Positions 8,019 to 17,048 of a stretch of 36,892 nucleotides of DNA are shown piece after piece. The position numbers were made by a program, and so were the translations under genes. The notes under the pieces are model-generated. The model had not been told where the DNA came from and ran no database searches. It saw only the letters and a list, made by a program, of their open reading frames with translations. Positions within the stretch are counted from its first letter, which is position 1, and every line of letters starts with the position of its first letter. This DNA is from Comamonadaceae bacterium (lineage in GTDB: Bacteria; Pseudomonadota; Gammaproteobacteria; Burkholderiales; Burkholderiaceae_C), in assembly GCA_947373185.1 (NCBI GenBank), contig CANBWP010000025.1, positions 1 to 36,892 on the forward strand, given 5' to 3'.

Positions 8019-8861
8019 TTAGGCCAAACGGGCCACGCTGCGCAGCACTTCTGCGGTCGTGGTTTTAAACCCGAAGTATTCCAGATAAGCGGGGATTTGT
8101 TCAAACAACATGTCAGAGCCTACCTGAACTCGGCAGCCACGTTGTTGTGCCGCCAGCAGGAACGCCGTCATCTCTTGACGCATGACCACTTCACCCACAA
8201 AGGCCTCAGGGGCAATGCGCTTGACGTCCATGGGCAAGGGGTCGCCTTCGTTCATGCCCATCGGGGTGGCGTTGACCACCAAATCGTGGCCCTCCGGATC
8301 GTTGGAGCCGGTTTGGACTTGGATCTCAGGGTATTGCGATTTCAGGCGTTGACCCAAGGCTTCGCAAGCTGCCGTATTGACATCAAACAAACTGATGGCA
8401 GCAATTTTTTCGGCCGCCAAGGAGGCCGCAATGGCGGAACCTACCCCGCCAGACCCCACCACCAAAACGCGTTTGCCCTGAAGGTCAAAGCCCTTGCGTT
8501 GGACGCCGCGCACAAAACCGGCACCATCGAACATGTCACCGACCAAACGGCCTTGTGGGTCCAATTTGACGGCATTGCAGGCCCCTGCCACTTTGACGGT
8601 GGCCGTGACCTCGTCCAACAAAGCCACCGTGGTGACCTTGTGCGGCATGGTGATCAAAGCGCCCCGAATGTTGGTCAAATTGAACACCGACTTCAAAAAA
8701 GCCGGGTAATGTTCGGCTTGGCAGCCCATTGGCACCACCATCGCATTGATGCCTTCTTGTTCGAAATAGGGGTTGTAAATCAGCGGGGATTTGAAACTGT
8801 GCGTGGGATAGCCGATGTGGGCGATCAACTCGGTATTGCCGTCGATGTTCATGGTTTTCAT
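8019..8861 (-). CDS. Shikimate/quinate dehydrogenase-family protein
   Basis: A 280-residue protein of the AroE/YdiB superfamily that oxidises shikimate or quinate at C3. The substrate half has HSFKSPLIYN, Lys75 in ITMPHK (catalytic lysine), Asn96 in GACNAV and Asp112 in GDMFDGAGF; the dinucleotide half has GSGGVGSA (136-143) and NATPMGM. Asp160 after the second Rossmann strand (SLFDVNT) stands where NADP-binding AroE enzymes carry Asn-Arg-Thr, which suggests NAD and so a catabolic direction. The first serine of the usual HS-x-SP carboxylate clamp aligns with Phe23, so substrate range may differ from AroE. ATG at 8861 or 8852 could start it; neither has a clear Shine-Dalgarno because a terminator-like hairpin and T-tract lie just upstream. 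It is followed by the VOC and dehydratase genes. Confidence 0.85.
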   Translation of the reverse strand: MKTMNIDGNTELIAHIGYPTHSFKSPLIYNPYFEQEGINAMVVPMGCQAEHYPAFLKSVFNLTNIRGALITMPHKVTTVALLDEVTATVKVAGACNAVKLDPQGRLVGDMFDGAGFVRGVQRKGFDLQGKRVLVVGSGGVGSAIAASLAAEKIAAISLFDVNTAACEALGQRLKSQYPEIQVQTGSNDPEGHDLVVNATPMGMNEGDPLPMDVKRIAPEAFVGEVVMRQEMTAFLLAAQQRGCRVQVGSDMLFEQIPAYLEYFGFKTTTAEVLRSVARLA

Positions 8862-8864
8862 ATC

Positions 8865-8904
8865 AAAAAAAAGCGAAGCCCCAAGACGAGCTCAGAGACT
8901 TCGC
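8865..8904 (-). terminator. Intrinsic terminator or attenuator between dctP and the dehydrogenase gene
   Basis: Read on the minus strand, GCGAAG (8904-8899) pairs with CTTCGC (8878-8873), extended by four more pairs including two G-T wobbles, with a 12-base loop, and is followed directly by eight T (8872-8865). This is a textbook rho-independent terminator. Unusually, the T-tract ends three bases before the next start codon at 8861. It should limit read-through from the TRAP genes into the shikimate-dehydrogenase genes or act as an attenuator. Confidence 0.75.
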
Positions 8905-8928
8905 AATTGAACTTAAGACTTTGCTGAC

Positions 8929-8944
8929 GGGCCAATGACGGCCC
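8929..8944 (-). other. Small stem-loop downstream of dctP
   Basis: GGGCC, six-base loop, GGCCC: a perfect five-base-pair hairpin 18 bases after the dctP stop. No T-tract follows on the minus strand, so it is more likely an mRNA 3-prime-end stabiliser ahead of the terminator at 8865-8904 than a terminator itself. Confidence 0.4.
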
Positions 8945-8961
8945 TGCACAAAGTGTCAAAC

Positions 8962-9957
8962 TTACTTGCGCAACTTGGCCAATTCAGCTTGCAGTTCGGC
9001 AACGGTTGCGGCAATGGCATCGCCATGTTTGGCAATCACTGGCTTCATTTTTTCGCGCAGGATGGCCATTTCAGAAGCTGGCAATGAGGTGATTTGCATG
9101 CCATTTTTCTTCAAGTTGTCAGTGATGCTGGCAGCCAAATTGCGTGACTGGGCGCGCTGGTATTTGGAAGCTTCAACCATGGCGTCTTCCACAATTTTCT
9201 TTTCAGCAGCAGACAAGCCGTCATAGAACTTTTTGCTCATCAACACAGATTGTGGGTTGTATTGGTGGTTGCTCAAGACCATGTGCTTTTGCACTTCGTA
9301 CAACTTGGCAGAGTTGATGGTGGCCACTGGATTTTCTTGGCCGTCCACGGCACCCTGCTCCAAAGCGGCGTACAGTTCTGGGAATGGGAGCGGTGTCGGG
9401 TTGGCACCCAAGGCTTTGACCCAGTCCACGTTGATGGCATTGGGAATCACGCGCAGTTTCAAACCTTCGATGTCAGAGACTTTGTTGATGGCGCGTTTGC
9501 CATTGGTCAAATTGCGGAAACCCAGTTCGAAATAACCCAAACCCACAATGCCTTTGTCCAACAATTTGGCATGCAGTTTTTTACCGAAAGGTCCGTCGAC
9601 CACGGCATCGGCCTCGTTCACATTGGCGAACATGAAGGGGAAGTCAAACACTTCAAAGTCTTTGACTTGGCTGGCCAAGATGCCAGAATTCAACGAAACC
9701 ATTTCAAGGGCGCCGCCTTGAATGGCAGCCACGTTGGCTTGGTCGCTGCCCAAAGTGCCGCCTGGGAACAGGTTGACTTTGATCTTGCCACCCGATTTGC
9801 TTTCAACGATTTCTTTGAATTTTTCCATCCCCAACACAATGGGGTGACCCGCTGTATTTTGGTTGGCAAACTTGATGGTTTTCTCTTGTGCAGAGGCCAC
9901 ACCCATTGCTGCAACAGCCACAGCGGCCAAAACAGTCTTGATCAAAACACGTTTCAT
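8962..9957 (-). CDS. dctP: TRAP transporter periplasmic substrate-binding protein (DctP family)
   Basis: A 331-residue exported receptor. The signal peptide (MKRVLIKTVLAAVAVAAMG, cleaved near ASA-QE) is followed by family blocks: IKFANQNTAGHPIVLGMEKF, the GLKLRVIPN segment with the arginine that usually salt-bridges the ligand carboxylate, and FPELYAALEQGAVDGQENP. ATG at 9957 is supported by AGGAG seven bases upstream; an in-frame extension to 10050 has neither ribosome site nor conservation. It works with the DctQ and DctM membrane proteins encoded just upstream to import an organic acid using the ion gradient. Position before the shikimate/quinate-type genes suggests a hydroaromatic or aromatic acid, which is inference. 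A stem-loop precedes it and a terminator follows it, consistent with separate tuning of receptor level. Confidence 0.93.
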   Translation of the reverse strand: MKRVLIKTVLAAVAVAAMGVASAQEKTIKFANQNTAGHPIVLGMEKFKEIVESKSGGKIKVNLFPGGTLGSDQANVAAIQGGALEMVSLNSGILASQVKDFEVFDFPFMFANVNEADAVVDGPFGKKLHAKLLDKGIVGLGYFELGFRNLTNGKRAINKVSDIEGLKLRVIPNAINVDWVKALGANPTPLPFPELYAALEQGAVDGQENPVATINSAKLYEVQKHMVLSNHQYNPQSVLMSKKFYDGLSAAEKKIVEDAMVEASKYQRAQSRNLAASITDNLKKNGMQITSLPASEMAILREKMKPVIAKHGDAIAATVAELQAELAKLRK

Positions 9958-10004
9958 GTCAGTGTCTCCTGATGAATTAAATGGTCGTACGCCGAACAAA
10001 GATT

Positions 10005-10035
10005 CCACTGTCTTGCGTACCCGTGAAGGCAGTGG
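10005..10035 (-). other. Intercistronic stem-loop between dctM and dctP
   Basis: CCACTG at 10005-10010 pairs with CAGTGG at 10030-10035; after one mismatch the stem continues with CTT/AAG. No T-run follows on the minus strand. Such hairpins between TRAP permease and receptor genes often mark an RNA processing or stability boundary that lets the receptor be made in excess; that role is inferred here. Confidence 0.45.
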
Positions 10036-10041
10036 AAAGAA

Positions 10042-10061
10042 AAATTTCAATAAATTTCAAT
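10042..10061. repeat. Tandem duplication of a 10-base unit at the end of dctM
   Basis: The unit AAATTTCAAT occurs twice back to back (10042-10051 and 10052-10061). The second copy contains the dctM stop codon (TGA on the minus strand, 10059-10057) and the first copy repeats the same trinucleotide. It looks like a small slippage duplication. Confidence 0.8.
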
Positions 10062-11334
10062 AAAACCAGCGCGCTGGCACCATCACCAAAGCTGGAAAGG
10101 CCACCATGGCAAACATGATGGCAAACTGCGCCACCATGAAAGGCATCACGCCACGCGTTACTTCATCCATGCTGACTTTGCCAACACCTGCCACCGCATT
10201 GAGCACAGTGCCAACAGGTGGCGTGATCAAGCCAATGGCATTGTTGATGATGAAGAGCACACCAAAGTAAACCGGGTCAATGCCAGCGGCTTTGACAACG
10301 GGCATCAACACAGGCGTCAACAGCAAAATGGTGGGCGTCATGTCAAGCGCCGTGCCCACCACCATGGTAATGACCATGATGGTCAACATGAGCAAACGAG
10401 GACTGTCCAACATGGGTTGCAACACTGCGATCAATTCAGCGGGCAAATTGGCGACGGTGATCAACCATGCAGAGACCATGGCGGCTGCCACCAAGAACAT
10501 GACGATGGCACTGGTTTTGGCTGAGTTGACAAACAAAGGAAAGACAGTTTTGAAGTTCAACTCTTTGTACACAAAGACAGAGATCAACAAGGCATAGACA
10601 GCAGCCACGACCGCAGCCTCAGTGGGTGTGAACACACCGAACTTCAAACCAAACACCACGATCAGGGGCAACACGAGGGCCCATGTGGCTTGACGCAGTG
10701 CGACACTGATTTCAGCCATCGATTTGCGGGGAGGCACTTCCACCACTTCCTTGCGTGCCAGCCACCACCAAGTGATCCACAACGCGCCGCCAAGCAACAC
10801 GCCCGGCACGATACCTGCCATGAACAATTTGGAAATAGAGACATTGCCTGCCACGCCAAAAATAACGAAACCAATGCTCGGTGGAATGACCGGCGCAATG
10901 ATGCCTGCAGAAGCGATCAAACCAGCAGAACGCGCGCGGTCGTGTCCGGCTGCCACCATCATGGGCAAGAGAAGTGACGCCAGGGCCGCAGCATCGGCCA
11001 CAGCAGATCCCGACAATGCCGCCATGATCACAGCGGCCATGATGGTCACGTAACCCAAGCCGCCTTTGATGTGGCCCACGCAAGCCATGGCAAAGTTCAC
11101 GATGCGGCGTGACAAGCCACCCGCATTCATGACCTCACCGGCCAACATGAAGAAGGGAACGGCCAACAAAGGGAAACTGTTGGAGCCTTCAATCAAATTT
11201 TGCGCCAAGATCTGTGCATCAAACATGTTGAGGTGGACCATCAAGGCCACGCCGCAAATGAGCAATGAAAATGCAATGGGGACGCCGAGTGCCATGGCAC
11301 CCAACAAAGAAAGAACGAATACAGCGATGGTCAT
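10057..11334 (-). CDS. dctM: TRAP transporter large permease (DctM family)
   Basis: A 425-residue membrane protein with about 12 hydrophobic segments, the normal size for an unfused DctM. Family motifs are clear: PLLAVPFFMLAGEVMNAGG near residues 54-72, AALSGSAVADAAALASLLLP, APVIPPSIGFVIFG, and near the C-terminus GLITPPVGTVLNAVAGV. It forms the ion-coupled transport channel with the small DctQ subunit encoded 24 bases upstream and takes solute from DctP. Gene order dctQ-dctM-dctP in one direction indicates one transcript. It resembles the DctM branch that serves C4-dicarboxylate, sialic acid and aromatic-acid systems; the substrate cannot be assigned from the permease. Confidence 0.95.
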   Translation of the reverse strand: MTIAVFVLSLLGAMALGVPIAFSLLICGVALMVHLNMFDAQILAQNLIEGSNSFPLLAVPFFMLAGEVMNAGGLSRRIVNFAMACVGHIKGGLGYVTIMAAVIMAALSGSAVADAAALASLLLPMMVAAGHDRARSAGLIASAGIIAPVIPPSIGFVIFGVAGNVSISKLFMAGIVPGVLLGGALWITWWWLARKEVVEVPPRKSMAEISVALRQATWALVLPLIVVFGLKFGVFTPTEAAVVAAVYALLISVFVYKELNFKTVFPLFVNSAKTSAIVMFLVAAAMVSAWLITVANLPAELIAVLQPMLDSPRLLMLTIMVITMVVGTALDMTPTILLLTPVLMPVVKAAGIDPVYFGVLFIINNAIGLITPPVGTVLNAVAGVGKVSMDEVTRGVMPFMVAQFAIMFAMVAFPALVMVPARWFY

Positions 11335-11358
11335 TTGAATGTCTCTCTAGAGGTGTGC

Positions 11359-11886
11359 TTAGTGGTTTTCGCCATGGGGGGCTTCTTCGGATTCTTGGAA
11401 CATCATCAGATCCTCATCCTTCATTTGACCTGTGAGCAACTTGATGAAATCCAGTGCGATCAACAGCCCCCCCAAAACGGCAAAAATAATGCCGGGAAAG
11501 TAAACCCAACTGAGAGAAACTTCCATCACGGCACTGGTGCTGGTCCAATTGATGACGGCTTGCTCATAGGCGCCCTTGAACAACAAGCAGCAGGCCAACA
11601 TCATCAGGATTTGCGACAAAGCCATGCAGATTTTTTTACCAACAGGGCCCAAACGCCCCACCAACATGTCGGTCCCCAAGTGCTCGTGCGTGCGCAGCGC
11701 CAAAACAGCGCCCAAGAAAGTCATCCAGACGAACAACCAACGCGACAACTCTTCGGACAAGGTAATGCCTGAGTTAAAGCCATATCGCAACAGCACGTTG
11801 CCAAAGACCAAAACCACCATGCAGGCCATGAAGGCGGCGATCAAATACTCAATCGTTTTACAAATGATGTCGAAGAAGCGGGTCAT
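11359..11886 (-). CDS. dctQ: TRAP transporter small permease (DctQ family)
   Basis: A 175-residue protein with four hydrophobic segments, the typical DctQ size and topology. The conserved centre reads GITLSEELSRWLFVWMTFLG followed by RTHEHLGTDM, both signatures of the family. It stabilises and helps activate the DctM transport subunit. The start at 11886 is supported by AAGGA eight bases upstream. It is the first gene of the long minus-strand run that reaches the left edge, and the stretch in front of it contains candidate operator sequences next to a TetR gene. The C-terminus is hydrophilic and acidic (EESEEAPHGENH), probably a cytoplasmic tail. Confidence 0.92.
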   Translation of the reverse strand: MTRFFDIICKTIEYLIAAFMACMVVLVFGNVLLRYGFNSGITLSEELSRWLFVWMTFLGAVLALRTHEHLGTDMLVGRLGPVGKKICMALSQILMMLACCLLFKGAYEQAVINWTSTSAVMEVSLSWVYFPGIIFAVLGGLLIALDFIKLLTGQMKDEDLMMFQESEEAPHGENH

Positions 11887-12023
11887 CTGCGGGTTCCTTG
11901 AAATTGGGTTCAGACAGTAATGTACGAACTAGTTAGTTTTTACTGATAAGTAATTACCCTACGTCCATCTATCGATAAGTGCCTAGCTGTTATATCAATA
12001 TTGAATAGCCAAGCGGGAGCAAC
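11887..12023 (-). promoter_or_regulatory. AT-rich control region between the TetR gene and dctQ
   Basis: This 137-base gap is clearly richer in A and T than its surroundings and holds several symmetric elements: the imperfect palindrome at 11924-11937, TATCGATA at 11970-11977, TCAATATTGA at 11995-12004, and a direct repeat GATAAGT at 11945-11951 and 11974-11980. It must carry the promoter for the TRAP/quinate operon. No convincing -35/-10 pair was found; a TACATT hexamer beside the first palindrome is a weak -10 candidate. Confidence 0.55.
11924..11937. promoter_or_regulatory. Candidate TetR-family operator
   Basis: ACGAACT followed directly by AGTTAGT gives a 14-base palindrome with six of seven positions paired. 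Its centre lies about 44 bases before the dctQ start codon, where a repressor would block transcription. ACTAAC/GTTAGT half-sites are common for TetR-family repressors, and the gene for one is the immediate upstream neighbour. Binding is not shown. Confidence 0.45.
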
Positions 12024-12683
12024 TTAGACACACACATAGCTGACCATCATGGCCACCACCTGCGCTTTTTTCAGGGTTTGCGCTTTGCCCTGTGGGGCCT
12101 TGCCTTGAAAGATCAGCCCAAAAGTATGTTGGTTGGACACATTGAAAAACGTGAGTGCTGAAATGGCAGAGTGGATTTCGAGGGGCGTCAGATTTTTCTT
12201 GAAAACACCCAGCTTCACGCCACGGGCATAAAGGTCTTGGATGGTCTGAAGGGCCGAACCGTTGAGTTTTTGGATTTCCTGGCTTTGCGCCAAATACTCA
12301 CCCCGCTGCACGTTCTCACTCATGACCAAACGGATGAACTGTTCGTTGCTCTGGTGGTGGTCATACGTGAATTCAACCAAGCGCCTCAAGGCCAGTTCCG
12401 GCTCTAAGTCGCTCAGGTGTAAATCTGCTTCAATTTGGCGCATGCGACCGTAAGCGGCCTCCAGCACAGCCACATACAAACCTTCTTTGCTGCCAAAGTA
12501 ATAGTAGATCATGCGCTTGCTGGTGCGGGTGGCCGCAGCAATCTCATCGATGCGGGCACCGGCCAGGCCTTTGTCGGCAAATTCAGTGGTCGCCACACTC
12601 AAGATCTCGGCCATCGTCCGTTCTGGATCGTTGGTTCGCGTGGTGCTGGTCTTGCGTACGGCTGAGGGCGCGGTTTTTTTCAT
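12024..12683 (-). CDS. TetR/AcrR-family transcriptional regulator
   Basis: A 219-residue one-component regulator. After a basic, disordered stretch of about 20 residues comes the TetR DNA-binding domain: TMAEILSVATTEFADKGLAG then IDEIAAATRTSKRMIYYYFG, ending in the usual YYYFGSKEGLY at about residues 60-70. The rest is helical and should bind the effector and dimerise. It reads in the same direction as the TRAP/quinate operon, 137 bases ahead of dctQ, and also lies just after the pmd operon terminator. It is a good candidate to repress the dctQMP and downstream genes, and perhaps itself, in response to a substrate or CoA-type intermediate. Target and ligand are inferred, not shown. Confidence 0.92.
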   Translation of the reverse strand: MKKTAPSAVRKTSTTRTNDPERTMAEILSVATTEFADKGLAGARIDEIAAATRTSKRMIYYYFGSKEGLYVAVLEAAYGRMRQIEADLHLSDLEPELALRRLVEFTYDHHQSNEQFIRLVMSENVQRGEYLAQSQEIQKLNGSALQTIQDLYARGVKLGVFKKNLTPLEIHSAISALTFFNVSNQHTFGLIFQGKAPQGKAQTLKKAQVVAMMVSYVCV

Positions 12684-12729
12684 GCGCCGAATGTACCACT
12701 TGGTTAATTGTCAAATCAAGTCTTTTAAA

Positions 12730-12767
12730 ACGTCAAAGGCCGATCGCTGCGTGCACAGCGATCGGCC
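12730..12767 (-). terminator. Intrinsic terminator of the pmd operon
   Basis: GGCCGATCGCTG (12738-12749) and CAGCGATCGGCC (12756-12767) form a perfect 12-base-pair stem with a six-base loop, 26 bases after the pmdC stop. On the minus strand it is followed by TTTGACGTTTT. The strong stem and T-rich tail make this a rho-independent terminator that separates the pmd operon from the TetR gene. Confidence 0.85.
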
Positions 12768-12792
12768 CTGATGTGAACGGTTACGAAGTGAC

Positions 12793-13749
12793 TCAGGCGT
12801 TGAGTTGCAACTCCAAATCGTGCAGTACTTTGTAGCAAGGCAAGACTTGCGCCACGCTCGAGTTAGGCTCCCGACCTTCTTTGATAGCGGCAAAAAATTC
12901 ACGATCTTGCAGCTCAATGCCGTTCATGGACACGTCCACTTTGGAGACATCGATTTGCTCCTCCTTGCCGGTGTACAGATCGTCGTAACGCGCCAAGTAA
13001 GTACCCGTGTCACCGATGTATCGGAAGTAAGTGCCCAAGGGACCATCGTTGTTGAAGGACAAGCTCAATGTGCAAATGGCACCGTTGGCCGCTTGCAACT
13101 GAATGCTCATGTCCATGGCAATGCCTAAAGTGGGATGCACTGGGCCTTGCACTGCATTGGCTTTCACAATGGGACTGCCCGCTTGGTAGGCAAACAAGTC
13201 AACCGTGTGGGCGGCATGGTGCCACAACAAATGATCGGTCCAACTGCGGGCCTGACCCAAAGCATTCATGTTGGTGCGACGGAAAAAGTAAGTTTGCACA
13301 TCCATTTGCTGAATGTTGAATTCACCTGCCTTGATTTTTTTGTTGACCCATTGGTGGCTGGGGTTGAAGCGGCGTGTGTGACCGCACATGGCCACTTTGC
13401 CAGATGCTTTGGCCAAGCGAACCACTTCGTCGGCGTCTTTCCAGCTGTCCGCCAACGGAATTTCAACCTGCACATGTTTGCCCGCTTGCAAGCAAGCAAT
13501 CGATTGAGAGGCATGCATTTGGGTGGGCGTGCACAAAATGACGGCATCGACTTCGGGCATCGCCAAGCTGTCCGCCAAATTTGTGGTGACGTGGCCAATG
13601 CCATATTTATCAGCCACTTCTTTGGTTTTATCGAATTCACGACCCACCAAGGAGACCACTTCAACACCATCGATGTTTTGGATGCCATCCAAGTGCTTGA
13701 TACCGAATGCGCCAGCTCCGGCCAACGCGACTTTGATTGTTTGAGACAT
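12793..13749 (-). CDS. pmdC: 4-carboxy-2-hydroxymuconate-6-semialdehyde dehydrogenase
   Basis: A 318-residue Gfo/Idh/MocA-family oxidoreductase that oxidises the hemiacetal form of CHMS, the ring-cleavage product of protocatechuate, to 2-pyrone-4,6-dicarboxylate with NADP. The Rossmann motif is GAGAFG (residues 10-15). Blocks DAVILCTPTQMHA, HVQVEIPLADSW, GHTRRFNPSHQ, VQTYFFRR and SWTDHLLWHHAAHTVDLF agree closely with Sphingobium LigC as remembered, including the Glu-Ile-Pro variant of the usual Glu-Lys-Pro motif. It is the last gene of the operon, 16 bases after pmdB, with a strong terminator behind it. The length is the family norm and there is no sign of damage. Confidence 0.96.
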   Translation of the reverse strand: MSQTIKVALAGAGAFGIKHLDGIQNIDGVEVVSLVGREFDKTKEVADKYGIGHVTTNLADSLAMPEVDAVILCTPTQMHASQSIACLQAGKHVQVEIPLADSWKDADEVVRLAKASGKVAMCGHTRRFNPSHQWVNKKIKAGEFNIQQMDVQTYFFRRTNMNALGQARSWTDHLLWHHAAHTVDLFAYQAGSPIVKANAVQGPVHPTLGIAMDMSIQLQAANGAICTLSLSFNNDGPLGTYFRYIGDTGTYLARYDDLYTGKEEQIDVSKVDVSMNGIELQDREFFAAIKEGREPNSSVAQVLPCYKVLHDLELQLNA

Positions 13750-13765
13750 TTGATTTTTCCTCAGT

Positions 13766-15077
<1,312 letters not shown>

Positions 15078-15078
<1 letters not shown>

Positions 15079-15995
15079 TAAATTTTCTCCTCAGGCCAGT
15101 ACAAACGCATGGGGTTGTCGACCAACAATTTTTGCTGCAGTGCCGGCGTCGTGGCAATGTGGGGAATGAAGTCCACCAGCAAGCCGTCATCAGGCATGTG
15201 CTTTTTCAAATTGGGATGAGGCCAATCGGTGCCCCATAAAACGCGGTCTGGAAACTCATCGACGATGGCTTTGGCAAAGGGCACCACGTCTTGGTAAGCG
15301 TTTTGCTCGCCATTCAAGGCCGGCGCACCTGTGACGGACAAGCGTTCTGGGCAAGTCACTTTGCACCAAACATTGTTGTGTTCGCGCATGAACTTTAAGA
15401 ACAATTGAAACTGGGGGCCATCGACTGGCAATTTGACATCGGGTGTGCCCATGTGATCGACCACCACCACTGTGGGCAAGCCTGTGAAGAAGTCCCACAA
15501 CTCAGGCAAGTCAACGGCTTCAAAGTAAATCACCACGTGCCAGCCCAGCTTGGCAATGCGGCCCGCAATTTCCATGAGCTCATCTTTGGGGGTGAAGTCC
15601 ACCAGGCGTTTCACAAAGTTGAAGCGCACACCGCGCACACCTGCGTCATGCATGGCTTGCAACTCTTCATCACTCACGCTGCGCTTGACGGTGGCCACGC
15701 CGCGCGCTTTGCCATCGGAATTGAGCAAAGCATCAACGGTGGCGCGGTTGTCAGCGCCATGGCAGCTGGCGCCGACCACGATGTTGCGGGAAAACCCAAG
15801 GTGGTCGCGCAATGCAAAAAGTTGCTGTTTGGACGCATCGCAAGGTGTGTATTTGCGCTCAGGGGCGTAGGGGAATTCTGCGCCAGGACCGAACACGTGG
15901 CAGTGCGAATCGACGGCGCCTGCGGGCAATTTGAATTTGGGTTTGGTGGGGCCTGAATACCAATCCAACCAGCCGGGGGTTTTTTGAAATTCCAT
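15078..15995 (-). CDS. pmdD: 2-pyrone-4,6-dicarboxylate hydrolase
   Basis: A 305-residue amidohydrolase-superfamily enzyme that hydrolyses PDC to 4-oxalomesaconate in the protocatechuate 4,5-cleavage pathway. The LigI signature VDSHCHVFGP gives His31 and His33, with His181 (VVDHMGTPD) and Asp257 (WGTDWPHPN); Arg124 and Arg130 (RGVRFNFVKR) probably bind the substrate carboxylates. LigI enzymes work without a bound metal despite the His-x-His motif. ATG at 15995 is preferred over an in-frame extension to 16085: it gives the family length and an AAGAGAG ribosome site just upstream. The stop overlaps the start of pmdA by one base. A Bug-receptor gene lies 34 bases upstream. Confidence 0.95.
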
Positions 15996-16029
15996 GGTGT
16001 GCTCTCTTGAAAGTTTGAATGTGAAAAAA

Positions 16030-17028
16030 TTAATCGGGTTTGATGTTGGCTTCGCGCACCAACTTGTCGTAGCGTTGGCGTTCACTTTTGATCAGTGCTG
16101 TGAACATCTCGGTGCTGCCAGGAATGACCTCCCCCCCCACCGAATTCATGCGATCTTTGACCTCTTTGGTTTGCAATGCTTTTTGAATTTCAGCATGCAA
16201 CTTGGCAATGATGGGTTTGGGTGTTGCAGCAGGTGCCACAAAACCATACCAAACAGACGCTTCAAAACCAGGAAAGCCTGACTCTGCGATGGTGGGCACA
16301 TCTGGGTAGATGGCGCTGCGTGTGGGGCTTAAAACCGCCAACACCTTGAGCTTGCCACTTTTCACATGGGGCAACACTTCGAGCGCATTCACCGCCACCA
16401 AAGGCAATTGTCCACCGATGGCATCGGTGATGGCAGGCGAGCCCCCCTTGTAGGGAATGTGCTGCAACTCAATGCCTGCGGCCTTGGCAAAAAATTCAAC
16501 GGCCATGTGGGGTGTCGAACCATTGCCAGGGCTGGCAAACGCCAGCTGACCGGGCTTGGCTTTGGCCGCTTCAATGAATTTGGCCACCGTGTTGAAAGGC
16601 ACGTTGGTGTTGGCTGCAATGACCACAGGGACACGGCCCACCAAAGACACGGCGGCGAGTTCTTTTTCAGCATCAAAGGGCATCGGCTGGTACAGCGCCA
16701 TGTTAGCGGCCAGCGCATTGGCAGCCAGCATGAGGGTGTGTCCATCGGCTTCGGCATTGATGACCGATTTGACAGCAATGTTGGTGCCTGCGCCGGGTTT
16801 GTTGTCAATGATAAAACTCTGGCCCAAGCTGGAGCTCAAACTTTGCGCCAAAGTACGGGCCACCACATCAACTGCGCCGCCCGCGGCGTAGCCCACCACC
16901 ACCTTGACGGGTTTTTGAGGATAGTTGGCGGCAGACTGTGCCTGCGCGCCGATGGCAAGCAACAGTGCGGCTGATGTCAGCAGCATCGGTGTGCAAGCGC
17001 TGATTTTTCGAAAGATGCGGTTAGTCAT
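16030..17028 (-). CDS. Bug-family periplasmic receptor inside the pmd operon
   Basis: A 332-residue exported receptor: signal peptide MTNRIFRKISACTPMLL through about residue 30 (AIGAQAQS), then Bug blocks NYPQKPVKVVVGYAAGGAVD, DNKPGAGTNIAVKSV, FASPGNGSTPHMAVEFF and IPYKGGSPAITDAIGGQ. ATG at 17028 has AGGA upstream; a second ATG at 17049 overlaps the preceding stop by one base (TGATG), so the start is not certain. Bug proteins usually serve TctAB permeases; Comamonas TphC shows that a lone receptor can use a distant TctAB pair. Being flanked by pmdF-side and pmdD genes, its ligand is probably protocatechuate or a related aromatic acid, though this is only context. Confidence 0.9.
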   Translation of the reverse strand: MTNRIFRKISACTPMLLTSAALLLAIGAQAQSAANYPQKPVKVVVGYAAGGAVDVVARTLAQSLSSSLGQSFIIDNKPGAGTNIAVKSVINAEADGHTLMLAANALAANMALYQPMPFDAEKELAAVSLVGRVPVVIAANTNVPFNTVAKFIEAAKAKPGQLAFASPGNGSTPHMAVEFFAKAAGIELQHIPYKGGSPAITDAIGGQLPLVAVNALEVLPHVKSGKLKVLAVLSPTRSAIYPDVPTIAESGFPGFEASVWYGFVAPAATPKPIIAKLHAEIQKALQTKEVKDRMNSVGGEVIPGSTEMFTALIKSERQRYDKLVREANIKPD

Positions 17029-17048
17029 GTGGAGGGTGTCCTGTACCA

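Noticed and set aside
8962..10050. A dctP start at 10050 giving an extra 31 residues
   Set aside because: The signal peptide and AGGAG ribosome site mark ATG 9957; the extension would sit in the stem-loop region after dctM.
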